17,908 bases of DNA from Clostridia bacterium. GTDB taxonomy: Bacteria > Bacillota > Clostridia > Christensenellales > Borkfalkiaceae. How positions within the stretch are numbered: the stretch's first letter is position 1; the number at the start of each line of letters is the position of its first letter. The stretch is taken from assembly GCA_017503885.1 (NCBI GenBank), contig JAFVSF010000232.1, positions 1 to 17,908 on the forward strand, in the 5' to 3' direction. Positions 7,731-15,551 of this stretch are shown here, piece after piece. Below the pieces are notes generated by a model. It ran no database searches and was not told the DNA's origin. It saw only the letters and a program-made list of their open reading frames with translations. A program made the position numbers and the translations under genes.

Positions 7731-9146
7731 TTAACCTTTTAAAAGTCTTCTTGCCTTGTCTTTTAAAGCACCTGCTTTTGAGCCATCTACGCCTTCAAAA
7801 TAATGATATATACTCTCCCAACCAACGTTTGTTATCAATGATATGAAATTTTCGTTTGCAATCATACCAGAAGTAATGGCTATAAACTCTTGACTTTGAC
7901 CTAAAGATTTTTCTCCAAAACTTAAAATATTGGCTATTTTTGTAATGGCTTTACTTGCATAAACGTTACACTCTTGTTTGTATTTTTCGCCTGCAACACT
8001 ATAGTTTTGACTTTCAAACACATCAATAATCGGCTTATAGGCTGACTTTTTATATCTATTCCACTTGCTTGAATTAAGTTCTTTTATAAGAGTTCCAGTC
8101 TCTTCCAAGAGAACTTGTCCGTCCTTTTTCGCCTTTGAAATAACGTCTTCCATATACTCGATGGCCTCTAATTTTTGAGATGCTTTTTCTGCAATCTTTA
8201 CAGCTTTAGCTCGTAAAATTTCAGCCAACGCATATCTAACTTCAAAGTTATCTCCACTAAGATCAGTCTTTTCAACCTCTCCGTTTTCTATCTTTTCGCC
8301 ACTTTTCAATTCTTCAAAACGATTGTAAATTTTATAAAATCTTATAAATTCCGCCGCCGCTTGAGGATGTTGTACGTATTGCGAAACAAACTGCTCGGTA
8401 ACCTCTATTTTTAATCTTTCATACTCTCTAATTGCTATAGACAAGTCTTCCCAGCCTCTTGGCGTTACGAAATAAAATCCGTTTGCAGACCTTTCAGCCT
8501 TGAATAAATATTGATTGTTAAGCGACAAAAAGGATATGACTGAATCGTGAATACCACTATTGTACGCATAGGTTTTAAAAGCATCGTAATCAGGCTCTAC
8601 AACTATTTTTTTAACACGGTCTAAAGTAACCATATCGAGTTCATTGACCGATTTATTGTATTCTTCGGGATTGCCTGCAGCAGTCAAAATCCAACCGTTA
8701 GGAATTTTATGTGGGCCGAACTTTTTTCTTTGCAAAAGTTCGAGCATTGCAGGTGCAAGTGTTTCGGAAACGCAGTTTATCTCATCAATAAAAAGTATTC
8801 CCTCCTTTTTACCTTGCTTTTCGATAGCCTCGTAAACTGATGCAACAATTTCACTCATAGTATACTCCGTTACCGAATAGGTTTGCCCACCAAATTCTTT
8901 TTGAGAAATAAACGGAAGACCTATAGCAGACTGACGTGTATGATGAGTTATAGTATAGCCTATATAACCTATATCGAGTTCACTAGCTATACTGCTCATA
9001 ATTGCAGTTTTGCCAATACCAGGTGCACCTATCAAAAATACGGGACGCTGTCTTTCGTCTGGAATTAAATAATCTCCATTTTCATCTTTTTCAAGATAAA
9101 TTCTTATTGCTGACTTTATTTCATTTTTAGCTTCTAAAATATTCAT
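7731..9146 (-). CDS. MoxR-like AAA+ ATPase
   Basis: The first 270 or so of 471 residues form a MoxR/AAA_5-type ATPase: Walker A GAPGIGKT (40-47), Walker B ILFIDE (117-122), sensor-1 TAAGNP (155-160) and a likely arginine finger in LDRVKK (175-180). The C-terminal 200 residues are helical, charged and not recognised; they may contact a partner. MoxR ATPases commonly work with VWA-domain proteins encoded beside them as chaperone-like remodelling pairs. The VWA gene ends 2 nt before this ATG, and the AGAGGA ribosome binding site lies inside its last codons. The ABC exporter genes follow after 5 nt. The client is unknown. Confidence 0.9.
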   Translation of the reverse strand: MNILEAKNEIKSAIRIYLEKDENGDYLIPDERQRPVFLIGAPGIGKTAIMSSIASELDIGYIGYTITHHTRQSAIGLPFISQKEFGGQTYSVTEYTMSEIVASVYEAIEKQGKKEGILFIDEINCVSETLAPAMLELLQRKKFGPHKIPNGWILTAAGNPEEYNKSVNELDMVTLDRVKKIVVEPDYDAFKTYAYNSGIHDSVISFLSLNNQYLFKAERSANGFYFVTPRGWEDLSIAIREYERLKIEVTEQFVSQYVQHPQAAAEFIRFYKIYNRFEELKSGEKIENGEVEKTDLSGDNFEVRYALAEILRAKAVKIAEKASQKLEAIEYMEDVISKAKKDGQVLLEETGTLIKELNSSKWNRYKKSAYKPIIDVFESQNYSVAGEKYKQECNVYASKAITKIANILSFGEKSLGQSQEFIAITSGMIANENFISLITNVGWESIYHYFEGVDGSKAGALKDKARRLLKG

Positions 9147-9148
9147 AA

Positions 9149-10441
9149 TTATTCCTCTATATTTATTCTATAAGCAAAGTGAGGCACGTTTACTCCCTCG
9201 TTGTCGCCTAAAATAGCAAAGCAAGTTTTAAACGGAGGCACTTCTCTTGGGTAAACGCCAACGCCATCCGTAAAATAAATAAGCCCCTCTATCTTTTCGC
9301 CCTTTTTCTTTAGAGATGTGAGGTATTCAAAAACAGGACAAAAATCCGTACCCCCACCACCTTCTAACTTGTAATTTTTCAACGTCTTGGCAAAATCATC
9401 TGCCGAAGTTATTAGGTCTTCTCGCTGAATTTTTAAATCGCACTGAATAATTCTAAGCCTATATTTTTTACTTTCAGTTTCCATACTTTTAACTAGCGAG
9501 AAAACTTCTTGTAGCAACTTTTTGATAGGCTCGCCGTCGGTACTACCAGAAGTATCTACGGCAACTGCTATATCTGAAAATTCTCTTCTGTCGCTATACT
9601 CTAAATTTTCAATAAGTGGTACGTTTCCATAATTTTTTAAACCCAAATAATAGTAGATATAATCAAATTCCTCATCACTTGGTTTTATCCTTTCTCTTCG
9701 CCTTAAAAAGCTCTTTAAAAATGACTTGTAATTACCCACTTCCCCAACGGTAACGGATATCATCCTTTTTAAATTAGGATTAAGTTTTCCTATTCTTGGA
9801 ATAAGCGTTTTTGCAACTGCACCCCAAACGTCGTTCAAACTTTCGTCATCAACGCCCTCTTGCATATCTCCAAACGAAATATTTACGTCGCTATTAGGCG
9901 AATTAGCCTCGCCACCATCTTTTCTGCCCAACCAGTTATCGTGATTGCACACCTTAAATGCCGAATAGAGTTGTTCTACGTTTTCTTTCTTTAACCCTTT
10001 ACAGTAATCAATACAAAACCTGTCGTTTATATTGCCAAAAAGGTCAATAATCGCCTTATAGGTCGATTTTCTAACTTCTTTATCTCTTCTTTCACCGTGA
10101 GAATACCCCAATCCGTCCAACACGTATCCAACGCTGATATCTACGGCTAAATCATAAATAAACCTATTCTCCACCTGCTTAAACGGATGTAAAAATATGC
10201 AGTGAAGAAGAAGATGGAGCACTGTTACTCCCACTTCTTTTATTCCTTTTTCGGCAGTCGCCATTACAATTTCTTTGGTGTTTAAACAGGCAATTTTACC
10301 ATTTGTATAAGCCAATCCATCTATATCGCCCACGCAAAAATCTAATAAACCCAACGGATAAACTAAATAAGAAAATTCTAAACTCAATTCTTTTAAAGCG
10401 TGGTCTAATATTTCTTTAGAGAGTTCGTTTATCTCATCCAT
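9149..10441 (-). CDS. DUF2201/VWA-like protein (putative metallopeptidase-like domain plus VWA)
   Basis: The 430-residue protein has two recognisable parts. Residues about 10-260 resemble the DUF2201 putative metallopeptidase domain, including an LHPF segment after the expected zinc motif. The motif itself reads HLLLH (76-80) where active members have HExxH, so the catalytic glutamate is missing. Residues 288-430 are a VWA-like domain with a full MIDAS set: DTSGS (296-300), a threonine in GGGGTDF (T365) and TDG (D392). No signal peptide or membrane helix is seen, so it should be cytoplasmic. The ATG at 10441 follows GGAGAAGAG and overlaps the DUF4116 gene by 13 nt. It is probably the adaptor partner of the MoxR ATPase. 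Confidence 0.85.
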   Translation of the reverse strand: MDEINELSKEILDHALKELSLEFSYLVYPLGLLDFCVGDIDGLAYTNGKIACLNTKEIVMATAEKGIKEVGVTVLHLLLHCIFLHPFKQVENRFIYDLAVDISVGYVLDGLGYSHGERRDKEVRKSTYKAIIDLFGNINDRFCIDYCKGLKKENVEQLYSAFKVCNHDNWLGRKDGGEANSPNSDVNISFGDMQEGVDDESLNDVWGAVAKTLIPRIGKLNPNLKRMISVTVGEVGNYKSFLKSFLRRRERIKPSDEEFDYIYYYLGLKNYGNVPLIENLEYSDRREFSDIAVAVDTSGSTDGEPIKKLLQEVFSLVKSMETESKKYRLRIIQCDLKIQREDLITSADDFAKTLKNYKLEGGGGTDFCPVFEYLTSLKKKGEKIEGLIYFTDGVGVYPREVPPFKTCFAILGDNEGVNVPHFAYRINIEE

Positions 10442-11802
10442 AATCTCTTCTCCCTTATTACGTCTGCCTCGTTTTTCAACTCGTCGCTTAACTTGTCATA
10501 AACTTCTTCAGCAGACCTTACTGCCACTACGGCCATTTCTTTTTTACTTTTAAACTCCTCGCTTAAGTAGTAATAATTTCTACCGTCCCTTTGACAAGCA
10601 AGTAACGCTTGCTCATAAGTTAAATTAACGTTTATTCCGTTTAAAATCGCCCCATCGCTCAATTTAACAACGTAACTTTTTAAGCACTCTGTTACAAACT
10701 GTTGATTGTTTATATACTTTGTATTTGCTACTAATTTTAAAATAGTTCCGTCGGCTTGTGCAGAAATCATCATAATCTCTTCATCTTGTAAATAATTAGA
10801 TAAGTTTTCCTTAAATCTCGCCATTGCCGTTGGCGACTTGCGTCTAAGCGACCTCATAAGATACATCCTTGCATTTTTGTCGTCTACGTCTTTCGCACCC
10901 ACACCCCTTGTTGCCCTAAGCAAAAGAGGAAGAGTTCTTACTTTTCTATTTTCTGACGCAAATTTTATTTCAGCAAGAATTACGCTGTGAGATAAATTGT
11001 ATTTTTCCAAAATAATCGATACAATTTCAGTATCTTCTAAAAGTACGTATTTTCTAAGCAAATCCGTCCTCTTAAATATTGCACCCTCACCACACTTAAG
11101 GCAAACTAAGGTTTTATCTCTATCTAAAGTTAAAAGATCGAGATTTTGTGCAGAAAAACTAAAGTTTAAACCCCTTCTCTCAATTTCATCAAAAAGACCT
11201 TGAGGCGTATTGTTGGTAAGTGAGGTAATTCTAATTTTTCCACCATACGAGCCTATTGCCTTTTCAAACACGGCTTTGCTTTTAAACGCATCGTCAGAAG
11301 CGTAACAAATTGCCGTTCTATCTCTACTTATAGCCTGCATTACAACGCTTTCGTTAGACCTTATTCTTTCCGAAAAATACTTAAGTGCCTTAGGATTTCT
11401 TTCAACTGCTATTTTAGCAATTTTTTCACTATCTAAAAAACTCTTGTCTAAAAGTTCTATAGTTTCTCCCCCACGCCTTGCAACGACTTCTGCTATTTCC
11501 TCACTCTTTCTCGCCTTGCCTAATGCAAACGAAAAACTTGCACAAAAATTTTCAACGGCAGAGAGAACAACCTTCACATTTTTACGCAATTCCTCACCCA
11601 AAAACCTAAGCGTACGTCCGTCGGTTTTAACGCAAGCAATAGCAACTTCTTCGTCATTTTGAAGACTTTTATCTGCCTTTTGAATAAGTGAAGGATTCCT
11701 CTTAACAACGGCAATAGTAATGTCTTTATCTGCCTGCAAACGGCTGTCATGCTCGTACCTTTCGGTCAAATAATTAAGTTGTCTAATACTGAGATTTTCC
11801 AT
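10429..11802 (-). CDS. DUF4116 repeat protein, first gene of the MoxR-VWA-ABC operon
   Basis: The 457-residue protein contains many degenerate helical repeats of about 23-24 residues of the DUF4116 kind. Examples are DKDITIAVVKRNPSLIQKA (26-44), NDEEVAIACVKTDGRTL (49-65) and SEKIAKIAVERNPKALKYF (125-143). About six repeats lie within residues 20-175 and a few weaker ones in 335-457. The middle region is less regular. Repeats of this type are expected to stack as a solenoid for protein contacts; no enzyme motif is seen. The family has no established function. The gene ends 13 nt inside the VWA gene, so it is translationally coupled to it. The start follows a GGTGG ribosome binding site. A promoter and a palindromic leader lie just upstream. 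Confidence 0.78.
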   Translation of the reverse strand: MENLSIRQLNYLTERYEHDSRLQADKDITIAVVKRNPSLIQKADKSLQNDEEVAIACVKTDGRTLRFLGEELRKNVKVVLSAVENFCASFSFALGKARKSEEIAEVVARRGGETIELLDKSFLDSEKIAKIAVERNPKALKYFSERIRSNESVVMQAISRDRTAICYASDDAFKSKAVFEKAIGSYGGKIRITSLTNNTPQGLFDEIERRGLNFSFSAQNLDLLTLDRDKTLVCLKCGEGAIFKRTDLLRKYVLLEDTEIVSIILEKYNLSHSVILAEIKFASENRKVRTLPLLLRATRGVGAKDVDDKNARMYLMRSLRRKSPTAMARFKENLSNYLQDEEIMMISAQADGTILKLVANTKYINNQQFVTECLKSYVVKLSDGAILNGINVNLTYEQALLACQRDGRNYYYLSEEFKSKKEMAVVAVRSAEEVYDKLSDELKNEADVIREKRLWMR

Positions 11803-11844
11803 ATTCCACCAAAAGTTTAAGCTTGAAATTTAGCAAATGCAAAC

Positions 11845-11874
11845 TTAGACTATATAATAGTCTAAACGTTTAGA
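11845..11874 (-). promoter_or_regulatory. overlapping palindromes in the leader of the DUF4116-VWA-MoxR-ABC operon
   Basis: A perfect 14-bp palindrome, TCTAAACGTTTAGA (11861-11874), overlaps by 5 bp a second inverted repeat with arms TTAGACTAT and ATAGTCTAA around 3 nt (11845-11865). Both lie roughly 12-41 nt downstream of the inferred transcription start. They could be a repressor operator or two mutually exclusive RNA hairpins. Which one applies is inference. Confidence 0.55.
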
Positions 11875-11892
11875 AAATTTTTGTTATCTATT

Positions 11893-11921
11893 ATTATATC
11901 AAATCCTCGCCTATCTTTCTA
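11893..11921 (-). promoter_or_regulatory. promoter of the DUF4116-VWA-MoxR-ABC operon
   Basis: TATAAT (11893-11898) is a perfect -10 element, and TAGAAA (11916-11921), 17 nt upstream on the minus strand, matches the -35 consensus at four of six positions. The start codon of the DUF4116 gene is about 90 bp downstream. Confidence 0.65.
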
Positions 11922-11961
11922 CTGTTTTTATATACTTTTTCAAAATTTTATTATTTTCCAC

Positions 11962-11997
11962 AAAAAAACGTGAGCAAACTTTCGTTCAACTCACGCT
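11962..11997 (-). terminator. terminator of the pncB-lspA-rluD unit
   Basis: CGTGAG (11969-11974 on the plus strand) and CTCACG (11990-11995) form the base of a stem. Further pairing continues towards a GAAA-type loop on the minus strand, and a run of seven T follows. It sits just after the pseudouridine synthase stop and before the promoter of the next operon. Confidence 0.87.
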
Positions 11998-12004
11998 ATT
12001 TCTT

Positions 12005-12913
12005 TTATTTAGTTTTCTTTTCTAAAAGGTTTATAACGCTTACGAAATAATCTGGCATTGGTGCAGTAAAACACATTCTTTCCCCTGTGGTTGGGTGTGT
12101 TAATTCTAGCCTTTCAGCATGTAAAAGTTGACCTTTTAAACCAAACTTATCTACTTTTGTATTATAAACTGGATCGCCAACGATTGGATGACCCAAATGC
12201 TTTGAATGAACTCTTATTTGATGAGTTCTTCCCGTTTGCAATTTAAACCTACAAAGAGTATAAGCACCGTATCTTTTTATCACTTCGTAATGAGTAATCG
12301 CCTGCCGTCCATCATTTGTTACTGCCATCATAGTTCGATTTTTAGTACTTCTACCAATAAAAGTATCAATCGTCCCTCTATCGTTTTTTAGTACTCCCTC
12401 TAAAAGAGCAACGTAAATTCTTGCACAGGTTTTATCTTTGATTTGCTCGGATAAAGAAAGATGCGCCTTATCGTTTTTTGCAACGACGAGTAGTCCCGAC
12501 GTATCTTTGTCTATTCTATGAACTATACCCGGTCTTAAAACGCCGTTTATTCCACTTAAGCTATCTAAATGATATAAAAGAGCGTTGACAAGCGTCGAGC
12601 CGTGTACTCCGTTTCCCGTATGAACGGTAAGTCCTTGAGGTTTATTTATTACTGCTATATCTTGATCTTGATAAACTATATCAATAGGTATATTTTCAGC
12701 CTCTGTTGAAAGTTTTACAGCATCGGGAATTTCAACCTCTATAAGACTGCCCACCTTAACGTTTTCCCCTGCTTTTTTCGCCGTTTTACCGTCTATCGTA
12801 ACTTTACCCTCGTCGCAAAGTTTTTTTATAGCAGAACGTGTTTTCTGTGTTTTTTCGGCTAAAAAAACGTCAAGTCTTTGCTCGGTTTCTACCGAAAAAC
12901 GCAAAATTTCCAT
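12005..12913 (-). CDS. RluA/RluD-family 23S rRNA pseudouridine synthase
   Basis: The 302-residue protein has an N-terminal S4 RNA-binding domain (about residues 12-60) and a RluA-type catalytic domain. The active-site motif is HRIDKDTSG (132-140), with D135 as the catalytic aspartate, and GRTHQIRVH follows in the C-terminal half. Domain order and length match RluD, which makes pseudouridines in helix 69 of 23S rRNA. Bacillota carry several RluA paralogues, so the exact site is not certain. Its position directly after lspA is the arrangement seen for ylyB in Bacillus, which supports orthology. The ATG at 12913 follows GGAGAGGTGG and lies 16 nt past the lspA stop. Confidence 0.93.
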   Translation of the reverse strand: MEILRFSVETEQRLDVFLAEKTQKTRSAIKKLCDEGKVTIDGKTAKKAGENVKVGSLIEVEIPDAVKLSTEAENIPIDIVYQDQDIAVINKPQGLTVHTGNGVHGSTLVNALLYHLDSLSGINGVLRPGIVHRIDKDTSGLLVVAKNDKAHLSLSEQIKDKTCARIYVALLEGVLKNDRGTIDTFIGRSTKNRTMMAVTNDGRQAITHYEVIKRYGAYTLCRFKLQTGRTHQIRVHSKHLGHPIVGDPVYNTKVDKFGLKGQLLHAERLELTHPTTGERMCFTAPMPDYFVSVINLLEKKTK

Positions 12914-12929
12914 TGATCCACCTCTCCGT

Positions 12930-13511
12930 TTATATAAGGTTTTGGTCTTTTTCTTCTAAATTTTCTTCAACTTCCTCTTCGCCACTTTCATTAGTTTCTT
13001 TCTTTTTAAATTTAAAAACGGCGTCTTTATCAAGGAATAACAAATCGAAAATGAGCATTATACAGCCTATTACTAATGCCATATCTGCAACGTTAAAGAT
13101 ATAAGGGAAATATTCTTTACCACCTATTTCTATTATCACGTGAATCATATCTCTAACGTACGCACCATCTGCAAAGTTAATGATTCTATCGATAAAATTA
13201 CCAAACGCTCCCGACAAAATGAGTGCCAAGGTAACGTTTCTCCATTTACTTCTATTTTTAGATAGTCCTAAATAGAGGAATATACATATCAAAATCAAAC
13301 TAGTAGAAATCAAGAAGATGTATTCACGACTAACAATTCCGTCAAAAAGCCCCATCATACCATCTCGATTTTCGTAATAGGTAAATTCTAACCAGCCCTC
13401 TATTACAGTTTTTACAGTTACCCCGTCAACCCCACCAGCATAATAACTTGCAAGCAGTTTAGTCACTTGGTCTACGAGTAACGAAAACAAAAAAATGACT
13501 ACGTACCACAT
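12930..13511 (-). CDS. lspA: lipoprotein signal peptidase (signal peptidase II)
   Basis: This membrane aspartyl protease removes signal peptides from prolipoproteins after lipidation. It has hydrophobic segments near residues 3-18, 63-82, 92-108 and 138-160. The two catalytic aspartates are in GNFIDR (D108) and FNVADM (D143). The usual NxGAAF-type motif is changed here to ENRDGMMG (47-54). The C-terminal tail from about 165 is lysine-rich and then very acidic, making the protein (193 residues) longer than the usual 150-170. I place the start at the ATG at 13511 because GGAG lies 6 nt before it. An in-frame TTG at 13523 would add four residues but has no ribosome binding site of its own. An RluD-like gene follows 16 nt downstream. 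Confidence 0.9.
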   Translation of the reverse strand: MWYVVIFLFSLLVDQVTKLLASYYAGGVDGVTVKTVIEGWLEFTYYENRDGMMGLFDGIVSREYIFLISTSLILICIFLYLGLSKNRSKWRNVTLALILSGAFGNFIDRIINFADGAYVRDMIHVIIEIGGKEYFPYIFNVADMALVIGCIMLIFDLLFLDKDAVFKFKKKETNESGEEEVEENLEEKDQNLI

Positions 13512-13517
13512 ATAAAT

Positions 13518-13521
13518 CTCC
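13518..13521 (-). promoter_or_regulatory. ribosome binding site that decides the lspA start
   Basis: GGAG sits 6 nt upstream of the ATG at 13511 and overlaps the alternative upstream TTG codon. This favours the shorter lspA reading frame. Confidence 0.75.
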
Positions 13522-13544
13522 AATAGCGTTTTATCTATTATCTT

Positions 13545-13571
13545 ATAAACGACACGCTATAAGCCGTTTAT
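13545..13571 (-). other. hairpin between pncB and lspA
   Basis: ATAAACG (13545-13551) and CGTTTAT (13565-13571) form a 7-bp stem in the short gap between pncB and lspA. No T-run follows on the minus strand, so it is not a convincing terminator. It could be an mRNA processing or stability element, or chance. Confidence 0.3.
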
Positions 13572-13580
13572 TTTCACATT

Positions 13581-15023
13581 TTAGAGTTTACCCTTTCTAA
13601 TTTTATCAAGCATATCGTGCTTAAGTTCATACAGCCCGTCCGACAGGTCAACCTTATATATTTGAGGTTGGTCTATACGCTTGTATTCATCCCAAAAACT
13701 ATCCATTTCAGACTTTGCGTAAACTGCTATATCTTTAACCTTTGGCATATCAGCAACGAGTTTGCCTTCTTTAATTACGCATACGGGAAGTTCTCTTGCC
13801 TCATAATCGGTAAACGTAGTTTTCTTCCATCTTTCGATTGGATGATACAACGTCAAAGGCTTGGTAAAATCTATCTTCTCGTTTTTAAGAGCAATGAGGT
13901 CTGCCTCAGCTTTGCCCGTTTTCTTATCGTAGATACGATAGAAGGTTTTAAACCCTGGATTAGTTATCTTTGCAGAGTTGTCAGAAACCTTGATTTTTGG
14001 AATAACTTCTCCGTTTTCAACTATGCCTGCAAGTTTATAAACTCCACCGAGAGACGGCATATCTGCACTAGTTATAAGTTTAGTACCTATTCCCCAAGTA
14101 TCAATTTTTGCTCCTTGCAATTTTAAACTTTGAACAAGCCTTTCATCTAAATCGCCAGATGCACAAATTTTAACGTAATCGTAACCTGCTTCGTCGAGCA
14201 TTTGTCTTGCTTTTTTAGTTAGATAAGCAAGGTCGCCAGAATCTATTCTAATACCCACTGGACGCTTGCCCTCTTTTACCATTTCGTCAAAAACTTTTAT
14301 GGCGTTTGGAATACCACTGTTTAACGTATCGTAGGTATCAACGAGCAAAATTACTGCGTCTGGATAAACTTTTGCATACGCCTTAAACGCTTCGTATTCA
14401 CTTGGGAAATTCATTACCCAACTGTGAGCGTGAGTGCCTGCAACCTTTACGTCGAACATCTTGCCTGCTAAAACGTTAGACGTTGAATTACATCCACCAA
14501 TAATAGACGCTCTAGTACCGTAAATACCTGCGTCTGGACCTTGAGCCCTTCTTAAACCAAACTCCATAACCGTATCGCCCTTAGCCGAATCGCATATTTT
14601 AGCAGCTTTGCTCGCTATAAGCGTTTGATGATTTAGTATGTTCAAAAGAGCCGTTTCTATAAGTTGAGCCTCCATTACCGGTGCTTTTACAGTCAAAATC
14701 GGCTCGCCCGGGAAAACGACTGTTCCTTCTGGAACTGCGTATATATCTCCAGTAAACTTCATATTGGCAAGATAGTTTAAAAAAGCCTCGCTAAAGAGGT
14801 TAAGCCCTCTTAAATAATCAATTTCCTCTTTGCCAAATCTAAGATTTAAAACGTAATCCACTGCTTGCTCTAATCCTGCAAAAAGCGAATAAGTTATCAA
14901 GTTGTTTCTTCTAAAAAACACGTCGAATACAGCTATTTCATCAGTTTTACCCTCTTCAAAATAGCCGTTCATCATTGTAAGCTCATACAAATCAGTAAGT
15001 AGTGTAAGATTTCTATTTTCCAT
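13581..15023 (-). CDS. pncB: nicotinate phosphoribosyltransferase
   Basis: This cytoplasmic enzyme of the Preiss-Handler NAD salvage pathway makes nicotinate mononucleotide from nicotinate and PRPP, with ATP hydrolysis. The 480-residue length is normal. The N-terminus LLTDLYELTMMNGYF is characteristic, FGLRRAQGPD (155-164) is a substrate-site motif, and GTHAHSW (196-202) contains the histidine (H200) that is phosphorylated in the family. LVDTYDT and RIDSGDL motifs follow. The ATG at 15023 is preceded by AGAGGA, and the upstream membrane-protein gene ends 2 nt before it, so the two are cotranscribed. I found no internal promoter. lspA follows 69 nt downstream. Confidence 0.95.
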   Translation of the reverse strand: MENRNLTLLTDLYELTMMNGYFEEGKTDEIAVFDVFFRRNNLITYSLFAGLEQAVDYVLNLRFGKEEIDYLRGLNLFSEAFLNYLANMKFTGDIYAVPEGTVVFPGEPILTVKAPVMEAQLIETALLNILNHQTLIASKAAKICDSAKGDTVMEFGLRRAQGPDAGIYGTRASIIGGCNSTSNVLAGKMFDVKVAGTHAHSWVMNFPSEYEAFKAYAKVYPDAVILLVDTYDTLNSGIPNAIKVFDEMVKEGKRPVGIRIDSGDLAYLTKKARQMLDEAGYDYVKICASGDLDERLVQSLKLQGAKIDTWGIGTKLITSADMPSLGGVYKLAGIVENGEVIPKIKVSDNSAKITNPGFKTFYRIYDKKTGKAEADLIALKNEKIDFTKPLTLYHPIERWKKTTFTDYEARELPVCVIKEGKLVADMPKVKDIAVYAKSEMDSFWDEYKRIDQPQIYKVDLSDGLYELKHDMLDKIRKGKL

Positions 15024-15025
15024 CT

Positions 15026-15502
15026 TTAGTCCTCTTTTGAATAATCCTTTAAAGTTGGTAATGGCTTAGACTCTTCAATGGCGTCTTGAACCTTTTTCTC
15101 TGCTAAAACCTCAGAATACGGCTTAAAGTTAGGCGACTCATCAGTTCTTGGAATTAAGATATGATTAGACTTGAAAACCAATAAAAGAAGTAAGCCTAAA
15201 AACAACATTGCAACTACAATCAAAGCAATCACATACCATTTAAGCAAACCGATTAAAACTATAATCGTTCCTACAACGAGGAGTAAATAACCTACGGCAA
15301 TCTCGTAACCACCTTTCAAGGCTAATCCGTAAAGAACGAACACCCCACCTATTCCGTAAGTAAAAATAGCAAACGCAAGTTTAAATGGGTTTGCAGGTAA
15401 AACTTTACAAAGTGCCAAAATAAAAAACACTGCCGTAAAAATAACAACTGCTAAAGCAAGTATTAATGCTCCTTGAAAAAGTCTTTGTTTTGTGTTTTTC
15501 AT
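15026..15502 (-). CDS. small four-helix membrane protein of unknown function
   Basis: I do not recognise this 158-residue protein. It has four predicted membrane helices (about residues 11-33, 41-62, 67-87 and 89-110) and a soluble, charged C-terminal tail of about 48 residues that should be cytoplasmic if the N-terminus is inside. No catalytic motif is visible. The ATG at 15502 follows an excellent GGGAGG ribosome binding site. A promoter and a short palindromic leader lie upstream, and pncB begins 2 nt after the stop. The tight coupling suggests a link with NAD salvage or simply shared expression. Confidence 0.8.
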   Translation of the reverse strand: MKNTKQRLFQGALILALAVVIFTAVFFILALCKVLPANPFKLAFAIFTYGIGGVFVLYGLALKGGYEIAVGYLLLVVGTIIVLIGLLKWYVIALIVVAMLFLGLLLLLVFKSNHILIPRTDESPNFKPYSEVLAEKKVQDAIEESKPLPTLKDYSKED

Positions 15503-15517
15503 TATAGACCTCCCTTT

Positions 15518-15536
15518 TTCTCTATTTAATAGAGAA
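15518..15536 (-). promoter_or_regulatory. perfect palindromic hairpin just upstream of a ribosome binding site
   Basis: The arms TTCTCTATT and AATAGAGAA flank a single nucleotide, in the leader of the membrane protein-pncB transcript. The downstream arm ends a few nt from the GGGAGG site. It could be a protein operator or a translation-modulating hairpin. No regulator is identified. Confidence 0.5.
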
Positions 15537-15551
15537 TTTTTTATTTAGCAT

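Noticed and set aside
7731..11802. Recent horizontal acquisition as an island
   Set aside because: I see no integrase, tRNA, flanking repeats or change in base composition by eye. The trio may be mobile over evolution, but nothing in the window shows it.
13512..13523. Upstream TTG start for lspA
   Set aside because: GGAG overlaps this codon and is correctly spaced for the ATG at 13511. Nothing resembling a ribosome binding site precedes the TTG.
13524..13580. Independent promoter for lspA
   Set aside because: A GATAAT-like element is present but has no acceptable -35 element. Readthrough from pncB is simpler.
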